Below, piece by piece: positions 1 to 6,211 of a DNA stretch of 9,389 nt. The position numbers were made by a program, and so were the translations under genes. Origin of the DNA: Acidobacteriaceae bacterium (GTDB lineage Bacteria > Acidobacteriota > Terriglobia > Terriglobales > Acidobacteriaceae); the NCBI GenBank assembly GCA_003165455.1, contig PLUJ01000252.1, forward strand, positions 1,726-11,114. Direction: 5' to 3'. Position 1 is the stretch's first letter. The number at the start of each line of letters is the position of its first letter. The notes under the pieces were generated by a model, which made no database searches, was not told the DNA's origin, and saw nothing but the letters and a program-made list of their open reading frames with translations.

Positions 1-2
1 TC

Positions 3-146
3 AAATATGACGCGCATGCTTTAGAAAGGTCGGAAAGAGACCACGATACTGTTTGTTGGAGGAACCGCCCCAGATATCGGAGGTGCTCGTTTCATCTGGA
101 ACCTGAGGAGGAGCTCGCCGCCAAACACATAGCGCAAGTCAAGTAA
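3..146 (+). CDS. Possible 3' end of an unidentified gene
   Basis: This frame is open from the left edge of the window to TAA at 144-146, about 47 codons, and the other two plus-strand frames close early. The translated tail is charged and ends in EEELAAKHIAQVK. I do not recognise a family, and an open frame of this length can occur by chance. Third-position base use is not strongly biased, so codon use neither supports nor excludes coding. If real, it is the C-terminus of a gene that begins outside the window. Confidence 0.2.
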   Translation, partial: KYDAHALERSERDHDTVCWRNRPRYRRCSFHLEPEEELAAKHIAQVK

Positions 147-399
147 CTAGGCACAGTCTCATTCACCGCTGGGCGAATTTTCAGTTGGCAACATCGCTTG
201 GTCTAACAAGGGGAATGTCAAAAGCACTGCGTTGAAAATAGAAAGGTCCGATTCCTCTTCTCCAGAGACTATCGGGACCCCTATCTTGCTTTGTCGAGAA
301 CTGTAGTCTCGCACTGATAGTGGTACAAGACAGAATGCGAGAGGGTCCCCGACATCCCCACGACCGGTCATTTTCCTTTGGTCGTACAAGCTACGCTGT
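147..399. other. Intergenic stretch with a foldable segment (272-352)
   Basis: No convincing gene is seen here. The notable structure is a pair of contiguous stems. GGGACCC (274-280) pairs with GGGTCCC (343-349), and TCTCGCA (307-313) pairs with TGCGAGA (336-342). The two 3' arms abut, giving 14 paired bases on that side, with a 26-base bulge on the 5' side. With a one-base bulge at 350 the outer stem extends to 272 and 352. A separate ACGACC (360-365)/GGTCGT (380-385) repeat follows just before the response regulator start. It could be a structured leader, a small RNA or chance. No T-tract follows, so it does not look like a terminator. Confidence 0.3.
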
Positions 400-870
400 A
401 TGGCCTCTTTCCTCTCTCCGCGCCTAGCTTTGGGCATGGCCCTTGGCGCTCTCCGCCCCAGCCCGCAACCCGTGCCTAATCGGCGCCTGCGAATTCTCGT
501 GGCGGACGATCATCCGGTTATCAGAAAAAGTGTACGGCAAATTTTGGATTCCCATCCGCGGTTCGAGGTCTGCGGCGAAGCCCACGACGGGGCGGCGGCG
601 ATTGACGAGGCACACCGCCTTAAACCTGATGTTATCGTCATGAATATAACCATGCCGGTCCTGAACGGGATCGATGCCGCGCGGGAGATCAAGGCGTCGC
701 TGCCAGAATTGGCAATCGTCATTTTATCCACACATGCCGACAAGCAATTCATCGAGCAAGCCAAGAAGAGCGGCGCCCGTGCTTATGTCGCGAAAACCAA
801 AGCCGCTGAGGCGCTAGTCAAGGCAATAGAAGCGGCCGTCCTCGACGGCGACTTTGTCCTAGTCGAATGA
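400..870 (+). CDS. Receiver-only response regulator with Asn at the phosphoacceptor site
   Basis: The protein has 156 residues. After a poorly conserved, Pro-rich leader (residues 1-29), residues 30-152 form one receiver domain closest to the NarL/FixJ type. The acidic pocket is present (VADDHP, D36/D37), as are the switch Ser/Thr (S110) and the conserved Lys (K132, in AYVAKTK). The phosphoacceptor position in VIVMNITMPVLNG is Asn82 (codon AAT at 643-645), where the family has Asp. The domain should therefore not be phosphorylated in the usual way. No helix-turn-helix follows, and the 132 bases downstream show no remnant of one. The start is uncertain: none of ATG 400, ATG 436 or GTG 472 has a clear ribosome binding site, and the last begins just before the domain. 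It may act as a phosphorylation-independent binding partner, or it may be decaying. The receiver call is firm; the role is unknown. Confidence 0.85.
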   Translation: MASFLSPRLALGMALGALRPSPQPVPNRRLRILVADDHPVIRKSVRQILDSHPRFEVCGEAHDGAAAIDEAHRLKPDVIVMNITMPVLNGIDAAREIKASLPELAIVILSTHADKQFIEQAKKSGARAYVAKTKAAEALVKAIEAAVLDGDFVLVE

Positions 871-1002
871 CTTAAAGGCTGAGGGGTCTCCGGCCAAGTG
901 CCCATGGATTTGCACACCGGACTCTCACCGCGCGCAATAATCCTTTGGGTTCGTAGCTGCATCATAGACGTAACCAAATCTGAAACTCTTACGGAGATAA
1001 TT

Positions 1003-1551
1003 ATGGCGGACGAAGGATTGAAGGAACTTTACATAGAGGAGCTCAAGGACTTGTACAGCGCCGAGAACCAGTTGGTGAAGGTGCTGCCTAAAATGGCCAA
1101 AGCGGCGACTTCAGAGGATCTGCGGGCCGGGTTTGAGGAGCACCTCGAACAGACGAAAGGCCATGTTCAGCGGCTGGAGAGCATCTTTGAGCAGCTTGGC
1201 GAGAGTCCCAAGGGCAAGAAGTGCAAAGGCATGGAGGGGTTGATCGAGGAAGGCTCCGAAGCTATCGAGGAGCATGAAGGCGCGGTACGCGATGCTGCCA
1301 TTATCGGAGCCGCGCAACGCGTGGAGCATTATGAAATGGCCGGCTACGGAACAGTGATCGCCTTCGCGGAGGAACTTGGCGAATCGAAGCATGTTTCTCT
1401 TCTCAACGAAACGCTCGAAGAGGAAAAAGAGACGGACGAGAAACTCACCGGACTTGCCGCCGACATTAATGCGCAGGCAAACCAGGGCGAGGAAGCGGGA
1501 GAAGAAGACACCGCCCCGCCGGCTAAGAAGAAATCCCGCAACGCGGCCTAG
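1003..1551 (+). CDS. DUF892 / YciE-YciF-type ferritin-like protein
   Basis: The protein has 182 residues. It begins LKELYIEELKDLYSAENQL, the typical opening of the DUF892 (YciE/YciF) family, a four-helix ferritin-like fold often linked to stress responses. Candidate metal ligands sit where a ferritin-like bundle needs them: E21 in helix 1, E49 and H54 in helix 2, E108, H109 and E111 in helix 3, and the E139-D145 cluster in helix 4. The last 25 or so residues are a low-complexity tail, acidic then Lys-rich (PPAKKKSRNAA), beyond the usual domain. The start at ATG 1003 is chosen because GGAG at 993-996 lies about six bases upstream and the family's N-terminus begins there; the frame stays open to 898 but that extension looks non-coding. 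It is a single gene, ended by the terminator at 1580-1623. Iron or oxidative-stress function is inferred from the family. Confidence 0.92.
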   Translation: MADEGLKELYIEELKDLYSAENQLVKVLPKMAKAATSEDLRAGFEEHLEQTKGHVQRLESIFEQLGESPKGKKCKGMEGLIEEGSEAIEEHEGAVRDAAIIGAAQRVEHYEMAGYGTVIAFAEELGESKHVSLLNETLEEEKETDEKLTGLAADINAQANQGEEAGEEDTAPPAKKKSRNAA

Positions 1552-1579
1552 TGCATTGTCCGAATACGTTGTTAGAAAG

Positions 1580-1623
1580 AACGCCGTTCCCGGCAATTCC
1601 GCCAGGAACGGCGTTTTATTTTT
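1580..1623 (+). terminator. Strong intrinsic terminator after the DUF892 gene
   Basis: A perfect 11-bp stem, AACGCCGTTCC (1580-1590) with GGAACGGCGTT (1605-1615), encloses a 14-base loop and runs into a T-rich tract (1614-1623). It lies 29 bases after the stop codon at 1551. On the minus strand the stem is followed only by a weak run of pyrimidines, so it mainly serves plus-strand transcription, though it may partly stop the converging DUF2252 transcript. Confidence 0.9.
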
Positions 1624-1663
1624 CGGGCTGGCGCGAAAGCCGCAGAATTCGGGAAACCTTTCC

Positions 1664-2617
1664 TCATCGCCGCTCCGCCGCGCCCAGCGCGTAGTGCCGG
1701 CAATGTTCCAGATAAGCGGACTCGTGGCTGGCGACCAGCTGAACAACGCTCGTCCACAGCCACGACGGCGCGTCCAGCTTTTTGCTGCGATTCTGTTTCA
1801 AGACTGTGCGCCATTCTTTTCGTTCGTCCTTGTCCATCTGCTGCGCGTGCGCTTCGCCGACGACGGATGCCAAAAATCGCGCCGCGCCTATCGCCTCGTC
1901 GCGGGTGAGCTGATCCATTTCCAGTCTGAGGTCTTGCGGGAGCAGTTCGCGCAGGACGGCAGGCGTCCCTAAAAAGTGCCCCGGCAGCATGCGTTGTCCG
2001 AGGAAGGGCGATAGCTTTCGGGCGCCCTCGACGACGCGCTTTGCATGATCCCGCGGCATGTCCGCTTTATCCGAATGCGGTGCCGCTGCCGGGACGGCTT
2101 CCTTGATGTCGACTAAGCAAAAGCCTTCGCTGTTTTTCTTCTTTTTGCCGACGCCCAGCAGAACGGCAAACCGCAGCCGGCCGAGCGAGCTGCAGCCCTT
2201 CATCCAGTAGGCGGCGTCCACGACTTCGACCTCGTCACCATTGTCGCGGTCTTTAAGAGACGTGATGAGGTCACGGACTTCGGGAAGTTTGAATATGCGC
2301 TCGGTCTCTTTCTTTTCTGCGGCCGTCACAGGCCAGAAGCGTTTGCCTATGGGGATCTCAGGCTGCACGTCTTCTATGCGCTCTTCCGCCAGATGGTGCC
2401 ATCGCCGCTTCAAGGCGCGTTTCAGCACGCGCCGCACGGATGACGGCGCGGCAGACTTTCCCGGGTTTTTCCCCGGATTGGCAAGGGCACTCTCATATCC
2501 TTCCATCATCTGTTCGAGCATCAGGGCGGTGGTGACGCCCGGCAGATCCGATCCCCGGATGGCAGTCGCCAGCGAGAGCGCGAGGCGAATGAGATCGTGG
2601 GCAGGGTTTCCGATCAC
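1664..2617 (-). CDS. DUF2252 family protein, N-terminally truncated
   Basis: The 317 residues match the central and C-terminal parts of the DUF2252 family. Visible hallmarks are IGNPAHDLIRLALSLA (residues 2-17) with RGSDLPGVTTA after it, CSSLGRLRFAVLLG, FCLVDIKEA, RELLPQDLRLEMDQLTRDEA and DAPSWLWTSVVQLVASHE near the end. Family members usually have about 400-450 residues and carry an N-terminal part with a GD(C/A)H-type motif, in a region likened to kinase folds. That part is missing: reading upstream, similarity runs only about 17 more codons (TFVYPLVNLEHQIV) to an in-frame TGA at 2669-2671, and I found no family motif in other frames beyond it. The GTG start at 2615-2617 has no ribosome binding site, so the true start is doubtful. 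The gene converges on DUF892. Best reading: a 5'-deleted remnant, or a short form of unknown activity. Family function is unknown. Confidence 0.75.
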   Translation of the reverse strand: MIGNPAHDLIRLALSLATAIRGSDLPGVTTALMLEQMMEGYESALANPGKNPGKSAAPSSVRRVLKRALKRRWHHLAEERIEDVQPEIPIGKRFWPVTAAEKKETERIFKLPEVRDLITSLKDRDNGDEVEVVDAAYWMKGCSSLGRLRFAVLLGVGKKKKNSEGFCLVDIKEAVPAAAPHSDKADMPRDHAKRVVEGARKLSPFLGQRMLPGHFLGTPAVLRELLPQDLRLEMDQLTRDEAIGAARFLASVVGEAHAQQMDKDERKEWRTVLKQNRSKKLDAPSWLWTSVVQLVASHESAYLEHCRHYALGAAERR

Positions 2618-2671
2618 GATCTGGTGTTCAAGATTGACCAGTGGATAGACAAACGTTGCGGCATACTCTCA

Positions 2672-2902
2672 AGGGAGAGTGCGAACTCACCACGGGCCAA
2701 CCACTCTCCGTTCCAAACTCGTAACCGCCGATTGGTTTCAAAAAACCATGTGCCATACCGTACAATTTATCTAGCGGATTTGCCTCAGTCTACAGAGGCG
2801 CTGACAACGAGCAGTTCGGCACTGCTTGACTGAGGCTGTTAGCATTCTTTGCGAGACCAAGTCCTCTGCCTCGAATCGCACGAACGACCGCTGGTAAGCC
2901 TG
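2672..2902. promoter_or_regulatory. Divergent intergenic region with an inverted repeat upstream of the sensor kinase
   Basis: No gene is supported here. GCCTCAGTC (2782-2790) and GACTGAGGC (2828-2836) form a perfect 9-bp inverted repeat. It encloses a smaller hairpin, AGCAGT (2810-2815)/ACTGCT (2821-2826), with a 5-base loop. A possible -10 element, TACAAT, lies at 2761-2766, but no good -35 lies at the right distance. A TGGTTT/AAACCA repeat (2733-2738/2743-2748) sits upstream of it. If transcription starts near 2772, the inverted repeat would lie in the kinase leader RNA; otherwise it could be an operator. No T-tract follows, so a terminator is unlikely. Confidence 0.35.
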
Positions 2903-4960
2903 ATGAATAAGAGTTGTGATCCCGTCATAGCCAATTTTGAAGCAACAGGGTACGAAATCTCCCGTTTGCTAAAATTGCAGGCGGAAATCGGGATTTCCCT
3001 GCTTAGGGCTGATTCTTTGCCAGAAATGCTGCGTCAATGTGCCGAAGCACTTGTTAAAAATCTGGATGCTGCCTTCGCTCGTGTCTGGACGCTGAACGCT
3101 AAAGAAAATGTACTCGAATTGCAAGCTAGTGCGGGTCTCTACACGCACCTCGACGGACCACATAGCCGGATTCTAGTGGGTCAGTACAAAATTGGCATGA
3201 TCGCGCAGGAACGTAAGTCTCATCTTACAAACAATGTCATTGGCGATCCGAGGGTGCATGATCAAGAGTGGGCGCAACGCGAAGGAATGGTATCGTTCGC
3301 CGGTTATCCACTTCTGATTGAAGATCGATTGGTCGGCGTCTTAGCGATGTTTTCTCGCAAGACATTGCCGGACACGACGCTCGTTGCACTGGGATCCGTT
3401 GCTAATTCTATTGCGCTCGGTATTGATCGAAAGACTTCGGAAAGGGCTGTGCACGAGAGCGAGGAATTCACCCGCCGAGTTCTCGCAAGCTCGTCAGATT
3501 GCATAAAGGTGCTCGACCTCGACCTTCATATAAAGTACATGAGTCCAGCCGCCATGAAGCTGATGGAAGTAGACGACTTCGGCAGTTGTGAGAATGCAGA
3601 TTGGAGCACATTTTGGCGCGATCCTGACCGACCAATGGTAATGGCAGCGATCAACCAAGCGTTAGCTGGAGGGGCAGGAAACTTTCACGCTTTCTGTCCA
3701 ACGATGAAAGGAACGCCTAAATGGTGGGACGTAATAGTCACTCCCATTAAAGACGACGAAGGTCGCGTAGTAAAGCTTTTGGCTTCTTCGCGAGATGTGA
3801 CAGAACGAAAACAATTGGAGTTGCAGCAACGTCAAAACATGGAGAGGTTTCGGATCGTCGCGGATGCGATGCCGCAGATGGTGTGGACGGCTCGGGCCGA
3901 TGGCTTCGTAGATTACTACAACCAGCGATGGTTAGACTACACAGGTTTTACTCTGGAGGAAACGCAAGGCTGGGGATGGAAACAGACCCAGCATCCAGAG
4001 GACGTGCAGGGTTCAATTGACAAGTGGAAAGTTTCCTTAGCTACTGGCGAAGTTTTCGAGAACGAAATGCGGTTTCTGCGAACCAGTGACAAGAGTTGGC
4101 GATGGCACTTCACACGCGCTGTTCCCGTTCATAGCGAAGGCGGAGAAATTATCCAATGGATTGGAACGTGTACCGACATTCAAGACAGGAGGGCCGCCGA
4201 AGAGGCTCTCCGCAATTCATGGGCAGAACTGGAAATCCGTGTCGCTGAACGCACCGCCGAACTTCGCCGCGAGGTGGCCGAGCGGGAAAGAGCCGAGAAT
4301 GAGCTTAGGCAACTCAGCGGCAATTTGCTGAATTTGCGGGACACCGAACAGCGACGAATCGCGAGAGAGTTACATGACAGCGTGGGGCAATTGCTAGCGG
4401 CAACCACGATGAGCTTAGCCGTGGCAGCAGCTCATGCGAACGACATGAACCCAGAAGCTTCTCGGGCTCTTTCTCAGGCTGACCAGTTTCTCCGTGAAAC
4501 GATCAAAGAACTCCGAATCGTTTCTCACTTGCTCCATCCTCCGTTGCTTGACGAAACCGGATTGCCCTCCGCAGTTCGAGGATATCTCGAAGGTTATTCT
4601 CAACGTAGCAGTATTAAGACCGAGGTCTTCATTTCGGAGGCCTTTGGCAGACTGCCGATAGAGCTGGAAACCGCAATTTTTCGCGTCATTCAGGAATGCC
4701 TCACGAACATTCATCGTCACTCGGGCAGCAAGACGGCCAAAGTCCACATTTCGCGCACAGATGGTGAAGTACGGGTTGAAGTTCAGGACAAAGGCAAAGG
4801 AATGCCTATTCACCAAACAGCAGGTGTTGGCTTGAGAGGAATGAAAGAAAGACTGGCGCAGTTTGGTGGGGCATTGGAAATCCAATCGAATGGAGCTGGC
4901 ACCACGGTCATTGCACGATTGCCCTTTGCCATCTCCTCCGATACACGAACTAACGCTTAA
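2903..4960 (+). CDS. Soluble sensor histidine kinase (GAF-PAS-PAS-HisKA_3-HATPase)
   Basis: From ATG 2903 the protein has 685 residues and no membrane segment, so it should sense a cytoplasmic or diffusible cue. Domains in order: GAF (about 15-175), PAS (187-302, ending SSRDVTERK), a second PAS of the PAS_3 type (312-430, with MVWTARADGFVDYYNQRW), a charged coiled coil (435-475), then a HisKA_3 dimerisation domain. There EQRRIARELHDSVGQLL places the phosphoacceptor at His491. The ATPase domain (584-682) has an N-box (ECLTNIHRH, Asn602), a G1 box (DKGKGM, from Asp629), GVGLRGMKERL and a final GAGTTVIARLP. All catalytic motifs look intact. This NarX/DegS-type kinase normally pairs with a NarL-type regulator bearing a helix-turn-helix, but none is nearby. 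A TTG at 2849 would add 18 residues; ATG 2903 is preferred, with only a weak ribosome binding site (GGTAAG). Parts of the gene are poorer in GC than its neighbours. Confidence 0.93.
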   Translation: MNKSCDPVIANFEATGYEISRLLKLQAEIGISLLRADSLPEMLRQCAEALVKNLDAAFARVWTLNAKENVLELQASAGLYTHLDGPHSRILVGQYKIGMIAQERKSHLTNNVIGDPRVHDQEWAQREGMVSFAGYPLLIEDRLVGVLAMFSRKTLPDTTLVALGSVANSIALGIDRKTSERAVHESEEFTRRVLASSSDCIKVLDLDLHIKYMSPAAMKLMEVDDFGSCENADWSTFWRDPDRPMVMAAINQALAGGAGNFHAFCPTMKGTPKWWDVIVTPIKDDEGRVVKLLASSRDVTERKQLELQQRQNMERFRIVADAMPQMVWTARADGFVDYYNQRWLDYTGFTLEETQGWGWKQTQHPEDVQGSIDKWKVSLATGEVFENEMRFLRTSDKSWRWHFTRAVPVHSEGGEIIQWIGTCTDIQDRRAAEEALRNSWAELEIRVAERTAELRREVAERERAENELRQLSGNLLNLRDTEQRRIARELHDSVGQLLAATTMSLAVAAAHANDMNPEASRALSQADQFLRETIKELRIVSHLLHPPLLDETGLPSAVRGYLEGYSQRSSIKTEVFISEAFGRLPIELETAIFRVIQECLTNIHRHSGSKTAKVHISRTDGEVRVEVQDKGKGMPIHQTAGVGLRGMKERLAQFGGALEIQSNGAGTTVIARLPFAISSDTRTNA

Positions 4961-5409
4961 TCAGAACTATTGCAGCTCGTGGCTCGTCGTTCCGCTCAAA
5001 TCGATGTCTTCGGGTGTGGTTCGCAAAAACCAATAGGGGACTCGCAAAGTGCAGAAACCCGGCGGTTTTGTCCGATTGGTGCGCGGCAAAGCGGGTTTGC
5101 AGAACGAGTGTGAAGACGTTAAAGCATACCGACGTATCGCAAACCGAGCACGCCTTCTAGCGATACATGTTCCTGAGAGTCGCTGGTTCTGATATCGTCG
5201 GCTGGTTCGAGGACGATGTCTCCACTGAAAACCCTCGCACCTCCCCCAGCGAAATCAGCATCGAGCACGAATAGTTACAAAAAGCAAATCGCCCCGTGCG
5301 GTCGGAAGTAGCAAATGACACCATCGTAACGCCAGTGTGACAGAGATCTGCGGTAGCGTGAATGCTGCGGCTCCCTGTGCTGCGTGCAGGGCGTCAAGAC
5401 GTCCGATTT
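4961..5409. other. Gap between kinase and receiver genes, no supported gene
   Basis: About 450 bases carry no convincing gene, terminator or promoter. Short open frames here have no family signature. Small structures are present, such as CCCTG...CAGGG near 5372-5390 and two CTGGTTC words about 20 bases apart near 5182-5206, but none is strong enough to name. The length and lack of order fit a decayed or spacer region, and suggest the following receiver is not tightly co-transcribed with the kinase. Confidence 0.4.
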
Positions 5410-5415
5410 GGAGGT
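5410..5415 (+). promoter_or_regulatory. Ribosome binding site deciding a TTG start
   Basis: GGAGGT, a perfect Shine-Dalgarno sequence, lies six bases before TTG at 5422-5424. It decides the start of the receiver gene: the in-frame ATG at 5362 would add 20 residues that are not part of a receiver domain and would place this ribosome binding site inside the coding region. Confidence 0.8.
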
Positions 5416-5421
5416 AATTCA

Positions 5422-5823
5422 TTGACGGAAAAGATTCTTCTGGTCGAGGATAGCAGGTACTTAAGGATGGCAGCCCGGCAGGTCCTGAGCGATGCCGGTT
5501 TCATTATCGTGGAAGCCAGCGATGGGGAAGAAGCTCTCCAGAAGGCTCGGGAGAGTGAGCCGGACCTCATCATTCTGGACATGCTGTTGCCCAAGCTGGG
5601 GGGCGAACGCGTGCTGCAAGCTCTCCAGCAAGATCCGGCAACAGCCCGCATTCCGGTGATCGTGCTCAGCAGCCTTTCCCAGGGCAACGCTGACAAACTG
5701 AAGGAAGCTGGCGCGACGGCATACATCGAGAAATCGAAGCTCGACCTTACAAAGGGTGGTGAAACCTTAGTCCGCCTGGTGAACGCCACGCTTCGCGAGG
5801 CGATACCCCTAGTTGGAGCTTAG
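5422..5823 (+). CDS. CheY-like single-domain response regulator
   Basis: The 133-residue protein begins MTEKILLVEDSRYLRM and is a complete receiver domain with nothing attached. The acidic pocket is E9/D10, the phosphoacceptor is Asp53 (in LIILDMLLPKLGG), the switch Ser is S83 or S84 (VIVLSSLSQ), and the conserved Lys is K104 (AYIEKSK). It should therefore be phosphorylated, unlike the receiver at 400-870. With no output domain it most likely works by protein-protein contact or as a phosphate carrier. It lies 461 bases downstream of the histidine kinase on the same strand and could receive phosphate from it, but its sequence is of the CheY/PleD-like type rather than the NarL type expected for that kinase. 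The TTG start rests on the perfect ribosome binding site at 5410-5415. Confidence 0.9.
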   Translation: MTEKILLVEDSRYLRMAARQVLSDAGFIIVEASDGEEALQKARESEPDLIILDMLLPKLGGERVLQALQQDPATARIPVIVLSSLSQGNADKLKEAGATAYIEKSKLDLTKGGETLVRLVNATLREAIPLVGA

Positions 5824-6131
5824 GGTTCGCATTGATTGAGCCGTGTGGAAGTGAAACCGGAGGGTGTGTTACGCGGTTGTCTGCCGCGCTAGGGGATGCG
5901 CGGGTTATGGGTTTAATGATTAAGCAGAAAATCGAAGTGCGGGCCTTGTACCCAAGCATCGAGCCGCGCAGGACCATCCTTGATGCTCTCTATACACCTT
6001 TCTGTGTGTACCGTGAAAGAGCAATGTAAGTTGGCATGGAAATACCTCCGGTGAGCGAGTATATCTCAAAGCCCGTCGGTCTCCCGCGAACGCCAAGGCC
6101 ATGGTTCCCAAGTGCCTAGGAATCGTCTCCA
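5824..6131. other. Gap after the receiver gene, no supported gene
   Basis: About 300 bases without a convincing gene. A 65-codon open frame runs to 6029 but starts at a TTG without a ribosome binding site and resembles no family I know. A perfect CGCGG (5872-5876)/CCGCG (5884-5888) hairpin with a 7-base loop lies about 50 bases after the receiver stop. It has no T-tract, so it is at best a weak transcript end. Confidence 0.35.
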
Positions 6132-6192
6132 CTGGTGATAAATCGCGCTCATTGACCGTCGGTCAAAACGTGTAATCGCCTGATTTCGACTG
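6132..6192 (+). repeat. Interspersed palindromic repeat, copy 1
   Basis: This copy shares the block GCGCTCATTGACC...GTCAAAACGTGTAATCGCCTGATTTCG (6145-6188) with the copy at 7410-7473, nearly base for base. Differences are three extra bases in the small central palindrome and about six fewer bases on the left. Its left end ACTGGTGA matches ACTGGCGA of the other copy. Its core is TTGACC-GTC-GGTCAA, a 6-bp inverted repeat. It begins about 20 bases beyond the stop codon of the minus-strand PilZ gene. I do not recognise a named repeat family. Confidence 0.8.
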
Positions 6193-6211
6193 TCTCTGTT
6201 CAGGTGAAGTG

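Noticed and set aside
61..91. ECF-type stress promoter (GGAAC ... CGTT)
   Set aside because: The spacer is 22 bases, well beyond the usual 16-17, and the site lies inside a possible coding tail.
159..437. Minus-strand 92-codon open frame upstream of the first receiver
   Set aside because: It has no family signature, overlaps the foldable segment and the receiver's 5' end, and lacks a ribosome binding site.
898..1002. N-terminal extension of the DUF892 protein
   Set aside because: The extra 35 codons have no family similarity, and a ribosome binding site lies directly before ATG 1003.
1111..1746. Long minus-strand open frame opposite the DUF892 gene
   Set aside because: It is antisense to a clearly conserved gene, spans its terminator, and its translation looks like a shadow product.
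5196..5212. tRNA T-loop (GGTTCGAGG)
   Set aside because: No acceptor, D or anticodon stem can be built around it.
5258..5267. A repeat copy in opposite orientation between kinase and receiver genes
   Set aside because: GCGAAATCAG matches the minus-strand end of the repeat, but similarity stops after about ten bases.
5362..5421. ATG start for the CheY-like receiver
   Set aside because: It would place a perfect GGAGGT inside the coding region and add 20 residues foreign to the domain; TTG 5422 fits better.
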